Origin: Sphingobacterium sp. R2
GTDB lineage: Bacteria > Bacteroidota > Bacteroidia > Sphingobacteriales > Sphingobacteriaceae
DNA length: 64,000 nt
Direction: 5' to 3'
Assembly: GCF_040760075.1 (NCBI RefSeq)
Contig: NZ_CP142884.1
Location: 1-64,000 of the forward strand
The notes beneath the pieces are model-generated. The model had not been told where the DNA came from, did not search any database, and was given only the letters and a program-made list of their open reading frames with translations. A program made the position numbers and the translations under genes. Numbering within the stretch: the first letter of the stretch is position 1; each line of letters opens with the position of its first letter. Of the stretch, positions 12,519-23,001 are shown in pieces.

Positions 12519-13829
12519 ATGCATCATCTTCTACGTTATAACAACTTTCTCGGATACGCTTTTTTAGGTACGCTTTTAATCTTAATTCCGATGCTGCTTA
12601 ATGCTCAAACCGAAGCAAAGACAGATTCTATTACACAATATAAACATCAGCGCGACTCGGCTCTGGCACGTCAATATGATATTTCTGATCTAATTGGAAG
12701 AATTATCCATCCCAAACGAAAGAAGGCACGTGCCAGCAAACGCTCGCCTATTACCTTAATGCCCAATATTGCGTACAATCCGACCATTGGTGGTCAGATT
12801 GGCGTTAAAGCTGTCGCCGGAAAGATACTCGGAGATCCAAAAACAACGACGATGTCCATTGCTGCGACATCGGCCTCAATCACCACAAAAAACATTATGG
12901 TGTTCTATATTAGTCACAATGTGTTTACACCGAACAATAAGTTAAATTTCCAAGGTGCGTTTGCGCTTGTTAAAATGGTCGCTTTAGACGCTGGATTGGG
13001 TATGACCCCTCAGGGCAAATGGAACAATGCAGATGAGGAGATCCTTGCCAACCCAGAGCACAAGAAGTATGGAGCAAAATATAATGCCTTTACATTTAAT
13101 GAAAAAGTCTATAAGCGCATTGCAGACAATCTCTTTGCCGGGGCAGGACTGGCTTTCGACCTACGCCGTAAAATAACCAGTAGCGGTCCTAACGGAAACG
13201 TTACACCCAATACAATCTATACAGAAAAACACGGCTTCGAACCCGACAGTTACAATTCCAATGGATTACTGCTCAATATGCAATATATGACAAGGGACAA
13301 CCCCAATAGGCCTTATAAAGGAATTTATTCGGATATTGGAGTTCGATGGAACACAACGCTGCTGGGCAGTAGCAAAAATGCTGTGCAGCTTACCACCGAC
13401 TTCAGGAAGTACTTTGGCTTATCGCAGTCCGACCCTGCCCATGTCCTGGCTTTTTGGTATTGGGGATCGTACAGACTTGGTGGCACACTTCCCTACTTTG
13501 ACCTGCCGGGAACAGGAAGGGACGTTGCTGTTAGAAGTGGCCGTGGTTATACCATTGGCTATTTTAAAGGAATTTCCTTCGGTTATGCTGAAACAGAATA
13601 CCGCTTTCCAATTCTCAAGAATCGCTTTTTAAGCGGAGCTGCATTTTTTAACCTACAGACAGCCAGTGATGAACTGGGCACTAAACTTTTCGAACGGTGG
13701 CAGCCTGGTGGCGGTGCCGGATTGCGGGTGCTGTTTAATAAAGCGACACGTACAAATCTATGTTTGGATTATGCCTTCGGAAAATATGGCTCCCGAGGAT
13801 TCTTTTTAGGGCTAAATGAAGCCTTCTAA
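12519..13829 (+). CDS. Omp85/BamA-type outer membrane beta-barrel protein
   Basis: The 436-residue protein has a signal sequence (hydrophobic about 11-30, ending NAQ) and many alternating beta strands. It ends in a terminal Phe, as in outer membrane barrels. The region around residues 345-360 (RSGRGYTIGYFKG) resembles the L6 segment of the bacterial surface antigen (Omp85) barrel. No POTRA repeats fit in the short N-terminal part, so this is a POTRA-less variant and probably not the essential BamA. Cargo is unknown. A lipoprotein and a TonB-dependent receptor follow on the same strand. Confidence 0.82.
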   Translation: MHHLLRYNNFLGYAFLGTLLILIPMLLNAQTEAKTDSITQYKHQRDSALARQYDISDLIGRIIHPKRKKARASKRSPITLMPNIAYNPTIGGQIGVKAVAGKILGDPKTTTMSIAATSASITTKNIMVFYISHNVFTPNNKLNFQGAFALVKMVALDAGLGMTPQGKWNNADEEILANPEHKKYGAKYNAFTFNEKVYKRIADNLFAGAGLAFDLRRKITSSGPNGNVTPNTIYTEKHGFEPDSYNSNGLLLNMQYMTRDNPNRPYKGIYSDIGVRWNTTLLGSSKNAVQLTTDFRKYFGLSQSDPAHVLAFWYWGSYRLGGTLPYFDLPGTGRDVAVRSGRGYTIGYFKGISFGYAETEYRFPILKNRFLSGAAFFNLQTASDELGTKLFERWQPGGGAGLRVLFNKATRTNLCLDYAFGKYGSRGFFLGLNEAF

Positions 13830-13936
13830 TCCATCCTTAAGGCATCCCCATTTGCCATAAAATAACTAAATTAGCCGATGTTGTTGCGCTTTCTATTCAC
13901 GAAGAGCGACTGAATTGGCATTGACGATACTTCATC

Positions 13937-14728
13937 ATGAATTTAAAAACCTTCTTTCTATACATTCTATTATTATCAGTTCTTGTCTCCTGTCATCAGA
14001 CAAAGACGCCAATAGCAACAAAGAGTGACGGAAAAAAGAAAGAGCAGGTAGTCCTTCCTACATACCTAGCGCTCCCATCGGATACTTCGAGCTACGATAG
14101 CCCACGTTTTGCAGATAGAACTAAAGAACAAACGCAGCAGTTAATGAAAATGAACAACGAAGGCCTCTTCGATAAACTGCATCGGAAATTAACGACAGCG
14201 TTAAGTGCAGACCAAAAGGATTATTTCCTTGGGCATCCTAACTTGGCTGTTTTAGCGATCGCGAAAGGAAATATCTTCGCAAATGGCTCCGGAGACCTTG
14301 GGTATATATTGTACAACAAAGATAATCATCGCATCGAGATCACCTTATTCGATCATAAAAGCAATACATACAACACACTGTATAAAGAGTTAAAAGTTGT
14401 CAATACCCTTCAAAATCTGGATTGTTCATCCAGCTTTGGATCGCTCGACTATCTCGTTGCTTCCGAACTAATTTATCAAAAGCATTATATTCGTTTAAAC
14501 AATTCAAATTACCTGATTGATGACAATTCCTTTAATGTGACCGATATTTCTACGAACAAAAACTTTGATTTGCAGCAGGGCTGTCTGAACAAAAAATTCT
14601 CAAAAGAAGCCATGGCCAACAGTCTTTGTGTGCCGACCAGCTCCGTATATGCGAATTTTCAATGCCTAAAATACAATAAGAAAAAGCAGATTTTTGAAAT
14701 TTATTTCAGTCAGGAATTTGCAGACTAA
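13937..14728 (+). CDS. hypothetical lipoprotein
   Basis: I do not recognise this 263-residue protein. It begins with a type II signal peptide whose lipobox LVSC gives Cys19 as the lipidated residue, followed by a Lys-rich linker (about 24-38) and a soluble domain. Several Cys residues (for example in LDCSSS, QQGCLN, NSLCVP, FQCLKY) could form disulfides. It ends 18 bp before a TonB-dependent receptor gene. This suggests cotranscription and possibly a surface or periplasmic partner role, which is inference only. Confidence 0.72.
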   Translation: MNLKTFFLYILLLSVLVSCHQTKTPIATKSDGKKKEQVVLPTYLALPSDTSSYDSPRFADRTKEQTQQLMKMNNEGLFDKLHRKLTTALSADQKDYFLGHPNLAVLAIAKGNIFANGSGDLGYILYNKDNHRIEITLFDHKSNTYNTLYKELKVVNTLQNLDCSSSFGSLDYLVASELIYQKHYIRLNNSNYLIDDNSFNVTDISTNKNFDLQQGCLNKKFSKEAMANSLCVPTSSVYANFQCLKYNKKKQIFEIYFSQEFAD

Positions 14729-14746
14729 GCCGACCAAACCCTAAAG

Positions 14747-16816
14747 ATGAAAAGATATTACCTACTTGCTACCCTTGGTTTATGTAGCAAATTATATGCG
14801 CAGGAAGTGGATACTACGACTAATCGGCTGGAACAAGTCGAAGTTAAAGCCTACTTCAATAAACAACCGCTATTGCGATTGACATCTTCTGCGGCTGTGT
14901 TAAGCAGCCAAATGATCCAATCCCAGCAGTCGCCCTCCTTTGTTTCAGCAATGAACAGGGTGCCGGGTTTACGCATGGAAGAACGTTCCCCTGGAAGTTA
15001 CCGGCTAGCACTCCGTGGGAGTATGATCCGTTCACCGTTTGGTGTTCGTAATGTCAAAATATATCTGGACGATTTTCCGCTAACTGACGCAGGCGGGAAC
15101 ACCTATCTTAACTTGATAGATCCCTATGCAATCGGCCAAGTTAATATCTTGAAAGGTCCAGATGGATCGATCTATGGTGCTAATTCGGGAGGTGTAGTTT
15201 CCTTATACAGCAAGGGATTTGACCGGTCTTCCAAACCGGAAGTCAACCTCCAATTAACGGGGGGCTCCTATGGTCTTTTCCAAGAACAGCTCAATGCAAT
15301 ATTACCATTCAGCCAGACACAGCAGTTAGCCATCAATCAGAGCTGGACCCGAAGTGATGGATATAGACAAAATTCGGCTTTGACCAAAAAGAATATCCAG
15401 CTCAATTACAATTGGCAATACGCAAAAACATCCGAATTAAAATTCACTGGTTTCTATTCGGATCTCGGTTACCAAACTCCAGGAGGGCTCACCGCAGCAC
15501 AAATGGAGAGCGACCGCAGGCAGGCTAGGCCTAAGGGCGGACCAAATCTTGGTGCTGCTGAACAAAAAGCAGCAATCTACGATAAAACATTCTTTGGTGG
15601 ACTGAGCAACCAGACGCATCTCAGTTCTAAGATGACCTTATTCGCCAGTGTATTTGGTTCATCCAATCAGATCAAAAATCCCTTCATCACCAATTACGAG
15701 AAAAGAGATGAAAAGAATTTCGGAACGCGCCTGTATTTATCTTATGTCGATCTGTTGAGCCAAGATTTAAAATATGAAGTCCAACTGGGCTTGGAAGCGC
15801 AAAAGGGCTGGTATGCTATTGACAATTATGACAACGCCCTAGGTGTCGCTACCGATCCGCAGGCCAAAGACAAATTGGAAAATAGTCAGCAATCATTTTT
15901 TGCACGCACCCAACTGGAGTGGCTAGAGCGTCTCCAGGTAGAGTTGTCACTCGGATTAAATGAGAATAAAATTGGCTACCAGCAACGTTATCCTGTCGCA
16001 CAAGAAAACAAAGAAAATATTGATTTCGGGAGTACATGGATGCCACGAGCTGCACTATCCTATCTGATCACTCCAATGCTTGCACTTAGAGCATCGATTT
16101 CTAAAGGTTTCTCTGCCCCAACTGTTGCGGAGGTCCGTTCATCGGATAATTCTATTAATATGCTGCTCAAGCCAGAAACGGGTACGAATCATGAATTGGG
16201 CTTGCGCTTGCATCTGTGGAATCGCCGTGTCGTTCTAGATGCAGCGACTTACACGTATCAAATGAACAATGCCATTATCCGACAGTTAAGGGATAATGGT
16301 GCTGAATATTTTCAAAATGCGGGTAAAATAAACCAAAAGGGTTTAGAAGCATCAATACTGCTCTACTTGATTACACCGCAAGTATTCGGTGTTGTCCGTA
16401 GCCTACAGTTCGCCAGTAATTTTTCCTTCAATGATTATACATTTAAAAACTATCAGGTGGGCGACAAAAATTACCAGGGTAATAAGCTTCCTGCGGTTCC
16501 GAAAACAGTATGGTTGAATTCATTGAATATACTTTTTTCCAATCAATTTCGATTCGATCTCCTTTCTAATCTAACAGCAGCAATACCGTTGGATGATGCA
16601 AATTCTGTTTATGCCAACCGGTATCATCTTTTGCAGGGCAAATTATCTTTGACAAAACCTGTCGGATCAGGGTATCAAATCAGACTTTTTGTAGGTGCAG
16701 ACAATATTCTCAATGAAAAATATAGTCTTGGAAATGATATCAATGCCTTTGGGGGCCGCTATTTTAATCCTGCTCCCTTACGTAATTATTATGGGGGTAT
16801 GAGTTTTAACTTTTAA
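14747..16816 (+). CDS. TonB-dependent outer membrane receptor
   Basis: The 689-residue protein has a signal peptide (about 1-19, ending LYAQ), a plug domain (about 30-155, with PGLRMEERSPGSYRLALRG and the VNILKGPDGSIYGANSGG block) and a 22-strand-type barrel ending in Phe (MSFNF). It resembles siderophore or FecA-like receptors more than SusC, since it is short and lacks the N-terminal carboxypeptidase-like domain and a SusD neighbour. It would import a ligand using TonB energy. The ligand is unknown. It lies between a lipoprotein gene and a helicase gene, the latter 9 bp downstream. Confidence 0.93.
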   Translation: MKRYYLLATLGLCSKLYAQEVDTTTNRLEQVEVKAYFNKQPLLRLTSSAAVLSSQMIQSQQSPSFVSAMNRVPGLRMEERSPGSYRLALRGSMIRSPFGVRNVKIYLDDFPLTDAGGNTYLNLIDPYAIGQVNILKGPDGSIYGANSGGVVSLYSKGFDRSSKPEVNLQLTGGSYGLFQEQLNAILPFSQTQQLAINQSWTRSDGYRQNSALTKKNIQLNYNWQYAKTSELKFTGFYSDLGYQTPGGLTAAQMESDRRQARPKGGPNLGAAEQKAAIYDKTFFGGLSNQTHLSSKMTLFASVFGSSNQIKNPFITNYEKRDEKNFGTRLYLSYVDLLSQDLKYEVQLGLEAQKGWYAIDNYDNALGVATDPQAKDKLENSQQSFFARTQLEWLERLQVELSLGLNENKIGYQQRYPVAQENKENIDFGSTWMPRAALSYLITPMLALRASISKGFSAPTVAEVRSSDNSINMLLKPETGTNHELGLRLHLWNRRVVLDAATYTYQMNNAIIRQLRDNGAEYFQNAGKINQKGLEASILLYLITPQVFGVVRSLQFASNFSFNDYTFKNYQVGDKNYQGNKLPAVPKTVWLNSLNILFSNQFRFDLLSNLTAAIPLDDANSVYANRYHLLQGKLSLTKPVGSGYQIRLFVGADNILNEKYSLGNDINAFGGRYFNPAPLRNYYGGMSFNF

Positions 16817-16825
16817 TCAAGTCGC

Positions 16826-19800
16826 ATGGAGTTTCATCAACATATATTGACCGATATTGATTTCAACAAAATAAGCCGGCATTCTTATTTCCCTTGGATG
16901 GACTTAAAATTAACTCATTTTCAGGTAAATGCATTAGAAATAACGATCAATCAGGCAACGTTTCGTGTACAGGAAAATTATAACCACTTTGAGGTGATGA
17001 TTATCCATAACGCTCCCACGACAGCTGTATTCTGCAACTGTCTCGATATAGGATTTTGTCGTCATCAAAAGGCGGCTTTGAGTAAATTATTTATGCAGGA
17101 AAATTGGCTGGCATTCTTTGACGCCAATAGGTATAATGTTCTCCTAAAAAAAGTTGCGGCACAATATGGACTGGAAGATGAACCGGCTCTGGAAAATTAT
17201 TTTTCTGCACATATCAAAGCGGATAAACTTGATTTTGTCTTGAAAAACAAACAGTTAACTTCCATCGATGACTTTGACCTGGTGGAAGAATCTATTGCAC
17301 CCAAAACCAAAACTCCGATCGAACAGCAGCATCATTTTGTTGTATTAACACGCAATCGGTATTACAAAAATCTGCAGGTGCTCCTCTGCCGGGCTTCATT
17401 AACAAAATCCGGTATGCTCAAAAACCCGATTTCCGATGGTGATATCCAAACATGTCTCTGGCGGAGCAGCTCAATAGAGGAAATGCAATTTTATACGGCT
17501 GTGCTTCAGCTTTCCCAAGTAGTACAACAAGATCTGGAAATTATTTCCAGCCTGAAGGCAATTGCAAAAAACCCGCTACGTATGGATTTTTATCTACATA
17601 ATTATGAACAATATGAAAATATAACAGCCTCCTCCCTATCGTCCGTTCAGCTTAGTCTGAAGAAAGGTGATGTTAAGCTCTTTATTACAAAAAAAGGCTC
17701 ATTTTATGCTATTCAGGGAGAAATTCATATCCATACCATAGCCTACAGTTTACAGGATTTAGTTATTCTTTTGGATCATTTCATCTCCATCAGAAATCAG
17801 CTTTTTCTGATTGAAAATAAGCTTCACCTGAAGTTGATACGTTTGTTTACCAACAAGGGTGAGCAGTTGTTGATTCATCAGCGGAAATTCAAAGAATTCA
17901 ACAGCTTATTTTTGGAACCGCTCGCGCACTCGGTGGATTTGCATTTCCAGGATATTCCTAAAGCGAAAAAGCCGCAGTTGAAGGAAAATCTTTATTATGA
18001 GGACATGCAGCCACTTTTGTTTCTGGAGGAATCGGAAGATTTTGTCAACCTTATTCCTGTCATGCGCTATGGTGAAGTCGAAATTCCTATTTTAAGCAAA
18101 CGAAACATATTTGGAACGGATAGTAAAGGCAACCAGTTTTTGGTAGATCGGAGGCACGGAGCGGAAACTAACATAATTTCGCTTTTACTAAAGCAACATC
18201 CGTATTTTAAGGAACAGATGGACGATGGAAGCTTCCAACATTTTTATCTCCATCGCCGTTATTTTCTAGATAAAGACTGGTTTTTAGATGCTTTTGATGC
18301 GTGGCAGCATCATGGCATACAGATTATTGGGTTTAATGCCCTTCGGGGCAATAAATTAAGTCGTTTTAAAGGCAAAATACACGTTGAGGTACTGAGTGGT
18401 CAAAATTGGTTCAATGCTCATATACAGGTTAAATTCGGACCTAAAAGTGTTTCCCTTAAAAAACTTGAAAAGGCCGTACGGAACCGTTCGCAGTTCATCA
18501 CTTTGGATGATGGCACCCAAGGAATCTTACCGCAGGAGTGGCTCGATAAATTTGAGGCTTATTTTACTGCTGCCGAAACGATCACCGATGATTTCATTGA
18601 AATTCCAAAATATAAGTTTAATGAGATTGACCATCTTTTTGATCAATCTGAAATAGATCCTACCGTAGCCGCTGAGCTTAGCATGCTAAGAAATCGACTT
18701 ACTAATTTTTCTTCGTTCTCCAAACTTCAGATTCCTTCATCCTTTGTGGGAAATTTACGCCCCTATCAGCAAGAGGGTGTACAATGGTTACATTTTTTGG
18801 ATGGGCTTAACTTTGGCGGCTGCCTTGCCGATGACATGGGGCTTGGAAAAACAATCCAAATTTTAGCATTCTTGGCCACTCAAAAAGAAAGGGGACAAAG
18901 TGCCGCAACTTTACTGGTACTTCCCACCACCTTAATCTTTAACTGGCAGCATGAAATTCAGCAATTTCTTCCGTCTTTTAAAACGCTCGTCTTAGATGGT
19001 TCAAATGGCCTACAGAAAGCGCTGCAACCTGAGTCCTATGACCTGATTTTAATTTCTTATCACAACCTGTTGACAGCGATCAATAGGCTGAAAAATTTAA
19101 AGTTCAATTATGTGATTTTGGATGAATCGCAACAAATAAAAAATCCAGATTCGCAGCGCTATAAAGCAGTAAACTTACTAAAATCAAGAAATCGTATTAT
19201 TTTAACAGGAACCCCTATCGAAAATAATACCATGGATCTCTATGCGCAGATTTCCTTTATTGCGCCCGGTTTACTAGGAAGTAAAAAATACTTCAAAGAT
19301 GTTTACACCACTCCTGTAGATGCCTTCCACAACCGCAAGAGAAAAGAAATGCTGAAAGAAAAAATAAAGCCTTTTATTTTGCGCCGCACAAAGCAGGATG
19401 TATTACTTGATCTTCCAGCGAAGAATGAACTGGTTCTTTACTGTGAAATGAAAAGTGCTCAACGGCGAATTTATGATCTTTATGAAAAGGAGTTCCGAGA
19501 ATTTATCTCGGCCAAGGATGGGGATGAGATCAGAAAAAGCCCTATGCATATATTGAAAGGTTTAACGAGATTGCGTCAGATATGCAATTCTAGCAAACTG
19601 CTCCAAAATGAAGAGTTGACATCCACAGAGGACTCTGCCAAAATTGAAGTACTTATGGATCAGATTCTGCATAAAAAAGAACAGCATAAAATGATCGTAT
19701 TTTCACAATTCGTAACGATGCTCAATCTGATTAAAGAGGCTTTGGATAAACAGGGTATCCGTTCATTGATGCTCACTGGGAAATCCAAAAATCGAGGTCA

Positions 19801-20140
19801 GCTGGTTAGCGATTTCCAAAACGATAAGGATATACCTGTTTTCCTGGTGAGCCTAAAAGCAGGGGGCACTGGGCTCAATCTTGTGGCTGCCGATGTAGTC
19901 TATCTGGTGGATCCTTGGTGGAATCCGGCAGTCGAACAACAAGCCATTGACAGGATTTATCGCATGGGGCAGCAAAAAATGGTCACTGCAGTTCGGTTGA
20001 TCAGCCCCAATACCGTTGAAGATAAAATTCAAGCCTTACAGCGACACAAAAAGGAAATAAGCAAAAGTATTTTGGATGAAGGCGGGAGTTTGGGCAACTT
20101 TTATCTGGATAAAAGCTATTTAATGGATTTGCTGCGATAA
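16826..20140 (+). CDS. SWIM zinc finger-containing SNF2-family helicase
   Basis: The 1104-residue protein has a SWIM zinc finger near the N terminus (C70-x-C72-x5-C78-x-H80). A long central region follows, then SNF2 helicase motifs: the Walker A block DDMGLGKT (about 669-676), motif II DESQ (766-769, in place of the usual DEAH), and motif VI QAIDRIYRMGQ near 1045. It is an ATP-driven DNA translocase of the bacterial HepA-like group, and its role is unclear. The start follows the TonB receptor stop by 9 bp, probably through compact packing rather than shared function. Confidence 0.93.
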   Translation: MEFHQHILTDIDFNKISRHSYFPWMDLKLTHFQVNALEITINQATFRVQENYNHFEVMIIHNAPTTAVFCNCLDIGFCRHQKAALSKLFMQENWLAFFDANRYNVLLKKVAAQYGLEDEPALENYFSAHIKADKLDFVLKNKQLTSIDDFDLVEESIAPKTKTPIEQQHHFVVLTRNRYYKNLQVLLCRASLTKSGMLKNPISDGDIQTCLWRSSSIEEMQFYTAVLQLSQVVQQDLEIISSLKAIAKNPLRMDFYLHNYEQYENITASSLSSVQLSLKKGDVKLFITKKGSFYAIQGEIHIHTIAYSLQDLVILLDHFISIRNQLFLIENKLHLKLIRLFTNKGEQLLIHQRKFKEFNSLFLEPLAHSVDLHFQDIPKAKKPQLKENLYYEDMQPLLFLEESEDFVNLIPVMRYGEVEIPILSKRNIFGTDSKGNQFLVDRRHGAETNIISLLLKQHPYFKEQMDDGSFQHFYLHRRYFLDKDWFLDAFDAWQHHGIQIIGFNALRGNKLSRFKGKIHVEVLSGQNWFNAHIQVKFGPKSVSLKKLEKAVRNRSQFITLDDGTQGILPQEWLDKFEAYFTAAETITDDFIEIPKYKFNEIDHLFDQSEIDPTVAAELSMLRNRLTNFSSFSKLQIPSSFVGNLRPYQQEGVQWLHFLDGLNFGGCLADDMGLGKTIQILAFLATQKERGQSAATLLVLPTTLIFNWQHEIQQFLPSFKTLVLDGSNGLQKALQPESYDLILISYHNLLTAINRLKNLKFNYVILDESQQIKNPDSQRYKAVNLLKSRNRIILTGTPIENNTMDLYAQISFIAPGLLGSKKYFKDVYTTPVDAFHNRKRKEMLKEKIKPFILRRTKQDVLLDLPAKNELVLYCEMKSAQRRIYDLYEKEFREFISAKDGDEIRKSPMHILKGLTRLRQICNSSKLLQNEELTSTEDSAKIEVLMDQILHKKEQHKMIVFSQFVTMLNLIKEALDKQGIRSLMLTGKSKNRGQLVSDFQNDKDIPVFLVSLKAGGTGLNLVAADVVYLVDPWWNPAVEQQAIDRIYRMGQQKMVTAVRLISPNTVEDKIQALQRHKKEISKSILDEGGSLGNFYLDKSYLMDLLR

Positions 20141-20240
20141 TTTAAGCTTTCACTTGTTATCTTAAGCTCTTTTATTCATTTATATGGTTTCTTTATCGTA
20201 TATCACACAGCAACGAACTAACTATTAACGTTATTCAGCA

Positions 20241-20726
20241 TCATTCTACGATCTGTTTCCTATACTTCGAATCAATTATATATTTTATTCCCTTAGCATC
20301 TACAAAGACAGGTTTGCCGAGGTATTGTTCGTCGATACGTCGATCGATAGCGACGCGATACCGAGTGGTTGAACTGGACGAACTGTATGTGATATTTCCA
20401 ACTGATTTTGAGGGGTTACTGATTACTTCCGAACCCTGATATACCTGGTCACTTACCCTACCCTTAAAATGCTTTTTTTCCGTTGAACGTATTGCTTTAT
20501 TGTGATTTTCTGTATAATCGTCCTCTATTACATCAAGATTCTCCTTGGCGGCGACCTTTGGGTTTATAGGGAAAAATGGATCTAACCAGCGATATACTCC
20601 ATGAAATTCAGGTACTGACTGATAAAAAGCATGCATCTGTTGCGCTATTACACTATGGACCCCACCTACTCCTATCATCACCAACAGCAAGCAACGTCTA
20701 AAAATTATTAATTCGGCTCCTAACAT
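20241..20726 (-). CDS. hypothetical secreted protein
   Basis: The 161-residue protein is not recognised. The N terminus has basic FRR followed by a hydrophobic stretch ending VIAQQ (about 10-30), which fits a signal peptide. The rest is polar, with a Ser-rich run (SSSSSTT, about 115-121) and a C-terminal segment around YRVAIDRRIDEQYLGKPVF. It stands alone between the helicase and a methyltransferase gene. Confidence 0.65.
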   Translation of the reverse strand: MLGAELIIFRRCLLLVMIGVGGVHSVIAQQMHAFYQSVPEFHGVYRWLDPFFPINPKVAAKENLDVIEDDYTENHNKAIRSTEKKHFKGRVSDQVYQGSEVISNPSKSVGNITYSSSSSTTRYRVAIDRRIDEQYLGKPVFVDAKGIKYIIDSKYRKQIVE

Positions 20727-20888
20727 ATCTCTTTTTTCTTTCGTCGAAATACGCCCAAATAAAATGCCATCCCCTCCTTAGCACTACATGTTTAACACAT
20801 TTTTAACTAAAGTAAATTTCAATTTACAGTTCCTACGCTATTACATTCCTACGCTATTACAAAGGCCTTACAGATTCTGGAGTCTGAG

Positions 20889-21638
20889 TTAACTGATATA
20901 AATTTCAGTTATATACTTGAATATGATACGATCGGAGATTGCGTACTTATCAAAGAGAATACGAAGATCATCATACAACGTTTTATTTTTGTCTTGTTCT
21001 TTTGGGAAATAGGAAGATGAACGCACTCTTCCCAAAAAAGATCGGAGATCAAAGATCTGTTGGTTTGGCAAAGTAACCTTCTTCATTGCCCGGGGTCCAA
21101 AAAAGTGTTTAAGATCGTCATCACTTATATTTTTGTGGCTGACCGGTTGATAACTGGGGATATGACTGCGTAAAAATTGTTCATACTCTTGCTGGAAGGC
21201 ATCCGCGGGATCGCGCCGGTTCCAGACAATTACCATATGTCCATTTTCAGCTAAAATACGGTCAAACTCTTTTCGACAGGCTTGCTGGTCGAACCAATGG
21301 AACGATTGTCCGGCAAAAATAAGATCAACACATCCGGACTCAATGGTTGTATCTTCTGCGGTGGCATTCACTGCAATTAGATTCCTGTAGGTTTTAAAAT
21401 GGTGCAACATAGATTCACGCATTTCACGATTGGGTTCAACGGCAAAAACGTTATTTCCATTTTCGAGAAAGAGTTGAGTAGAGAGACCGGTGCCGCTGCC
21501 AATATCGGCGACTAACCATTGCTTATGTAACCCGATCTGTTCTTTTAGCACCTGAATAATCTCTTTAGGATAATTAGGTCTAAATTTTTCGTAATCAACA
21601 ACCCGGTCTGTGAATCTATCAATACTATTTCTATCCAT
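20889..21638 (-). CDS. class I SAM-dependent methyltransferase
   Basis: The open frame extends to an ATG at 21674. I prefer the ATG at 21638 because MDRNSIDRFTDRVVDYEKFRPNYP matches the usual N terminus of this family and the shorter form does not overlap radC. The protein is about 249 residues. SAM motif I is DIGSGTGLSTQLF, the acidic ribose-binding residue follows at FAVEPN, and motif IV is around DLIFAGQSFHWF. The family includes small-molecule methyltransferases of varied specificity, and the substrate is unknown. It lies directly downstream of radC on the minus strand. Confidence 0.85.
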   Translation of the reverse strand: MDRNSIDRFTDRVVDYEKFRPNYPKEIIQVLKEQIGLHKQWLVADIGSGTGLSTQLFLENGNNVFAVEPNREMRESMLHHFKTYRNLIAVNATAEDTTIESGCVDLIFAGQSFHWFDQQACRKEFDRILAENGHMVIVWNRRDPADAFQQEYEQFLRSHIPSYQPVSHKNISDDDLKHFFGPRAMKKVTLPNQQIFDLRSFLGRVRSSSYFPKEQDKNKTLYDDLRILFDKYAISDRIIFKYITEIYIS

Positions 21639-21654
21639 ACTAAGCATACTATAA

Positions 21655-22353
21655 CTAATCGATGATACCCTCATCCTTAAAACTGTAATATCCGTTATCG
21701 GTAAAGATTAAATGATCGGCAACTCTAATATCCATAATTTTAGAGGCTTCGACAATTTTTTGCGTCAGGATTTTGTCAGCATTGCTCGGATACAACGTAC
21801 CTGAAGGGTGATTGTGAATAAGTATAATGGCGTGAGCTTTGAGGCTGATTGCCGTTCGTAAGATTATCCGGACATCAACTGGCGTAAAATCATTCCCGCC
21901 ACGGCCAATGAGCTGCTTGTCCAATATTTTATATGCAGTATTCAAATACATTGCCCAAAATTCCTCATGCGGGAGGTCTTGTAATATTGGTTTCATAAGA
22001 GTATATACGTAGCGACTGCTAGCCACCTGTTTACGCTCTTCGGCGGGCAGTTCGTTTTTGCGACGAGCGAGCTCCAAGGCGGCAAGAATGGAAATGGCTT
22101 TTGCTTCTCCTATGCCTCTATACCTGCTCAGCTCTGCGACATCCATTGTGGAAAGTGTCTGCAGGCTGTTATTGGCATCAGCTAATATACGCCGACACAG
22201 TTCTACGGCACTTTCATTTTTAGATCCAGAGCCAATCAAGATCGCTAATAATTCGGCATCTGTAAGTGCCCTACGACCTTGCTTCAAAAGTTTCTCCCTC
22301 GGGCGATCAGCCTCAGCCCAATCCCGAATGACTAGTTTGTACGAGTTTGACAT
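21655..22353 (-). CDS. radC: DNA repair protein RadC (JAMM metalloprotease fold)
   Basis: The 232-residue protein has an N-terminal UPF0758 helical region with a helix-hairpin-helix (about 65-95, RYRGIGEAKA). A C-terminal JAB/MPN+ domain follows, with zinc ligands H180, H182 (HNHPSG) and D193. RadC proteins are widespread, but a direct repair role is doubtful and the biochemical activity is unsettled. The length is normal. The gene is read toward the methyltransferase, and its 5' end faces the cyclophilin gene. Confidence 0.93.
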   Translation of the reverse strand: MSNSYKLVIRDWAEADRPREKLLKQGRRALTDAELLAILIGSGSKNESAVELCRRILADANNSLQTLSTMDVAELSRYRGIGEAKAISILAALELARRKNELPAEERKQVASSRYVYTLMKPILQDLPHEEFWAMYLNTAYKILDKQLIGRGGNDFTPVDVRIILRTAISLKAHAIILIHNHPSGTLYPSNADKILTQKIVEASKIMDIRVADHLIFTDNGYYSFKDEGIID

Positions 22354-22486
22354 TTTTAATTAAGTTATAAAAGGCTAGCGTACATAAATATACAAAAAAA
22401 GCTACTTAATATGCTGAGAAATAAACAATGCATCAATTAAAAAAAATTGGCAATGGGGATTTACTTCACATTTCACTCTGAAACGT

Positions 22487-22494
22487 TATCTTTG
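22487..22494 (+). promoter_or_regulatory. -7 box of the cyclophilin gene
   Basis: TATCTTTG matches TAnnTTTG and lies 22 bp before the ATG at 22517. The -33 element is weak. Confidence 0.45.
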
Positions 22495-22516
22495 TACTTC
22501 ATAAAAATTTTTGAAT

Positions 22517-22975
22517 ATGAGTAAAGCGATCATTAAAACAGAAAAAGGCGACATGACTGTGGAGTTCTACACAGCCGATGCTCCAAATACAGTAGCCAAT
22601 TTTATCAAACTTGCTAAATCAGGATATTATGATGGATTAGCATTTCACCGTGTGATTCCTGATTTCGTGATCCAGGGCGGTTGTCCAAATTCACGAGAAG
22701 GTGCGGCAGGAACACCGGGAACAGGTGGCCCAGGTTATAAAATTGATTGTGAACTGACTGGCGAAAATCAATATCACGATAGAGGTGTATTATCTATGGC
22801 ACATGCTGGCCGTAATACAGGTGGTTCACAATTTTTCATCTGTCATAGCCGCAACAACACTGCGCACTTAGATCGTAACCATACTTGTTTTGGAAAAGTA
22901 ATCGAAAACGTAGACATCGTTGACGATATCAGACAGGGTGACCGTATCTTATCAATTGAAGTTATCGAAGATTAA
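22517..22975 (+). CDS. peptidyl-prolyl cis-trans isomerase, cyclophilin type
   Basis: The 152-residue cytosolic cyclophilin catalyses Xaa-Pro isomerisation during protein folding. Visible family blocks are [13 protein letters not shown] (catalytic Arg region), the NTGGSQFFI block and the [12 protein letters not shown] block. An upstream in-frame TTG at 22511 exists. ATG at 22517 ([13 protein letters not shown]) is the natural start. It has no signal peptide, so it is a PpiB-like form. A DUF5606 gene follows after 26 bp, so the two are probably cotranscribed. Confidence 0.95.
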   Translation: MSKAIIKTEKGDMTVEFYTADAPNTVANFIKLAKSGYYDGLAFHRVIPDFVIQGGCPNSREGAAGTPGTGGPGYKIDCELTGENQYHDRGVLSMAHAGRNTGGSQFFICHSRNNTAHLDRNHTCFGKVIENVDIVDDIRQGDRILSIEVIED

Positions 22976-23001
22976 TTCTTGGAGATTTAAATATAGTTAA
23001 A

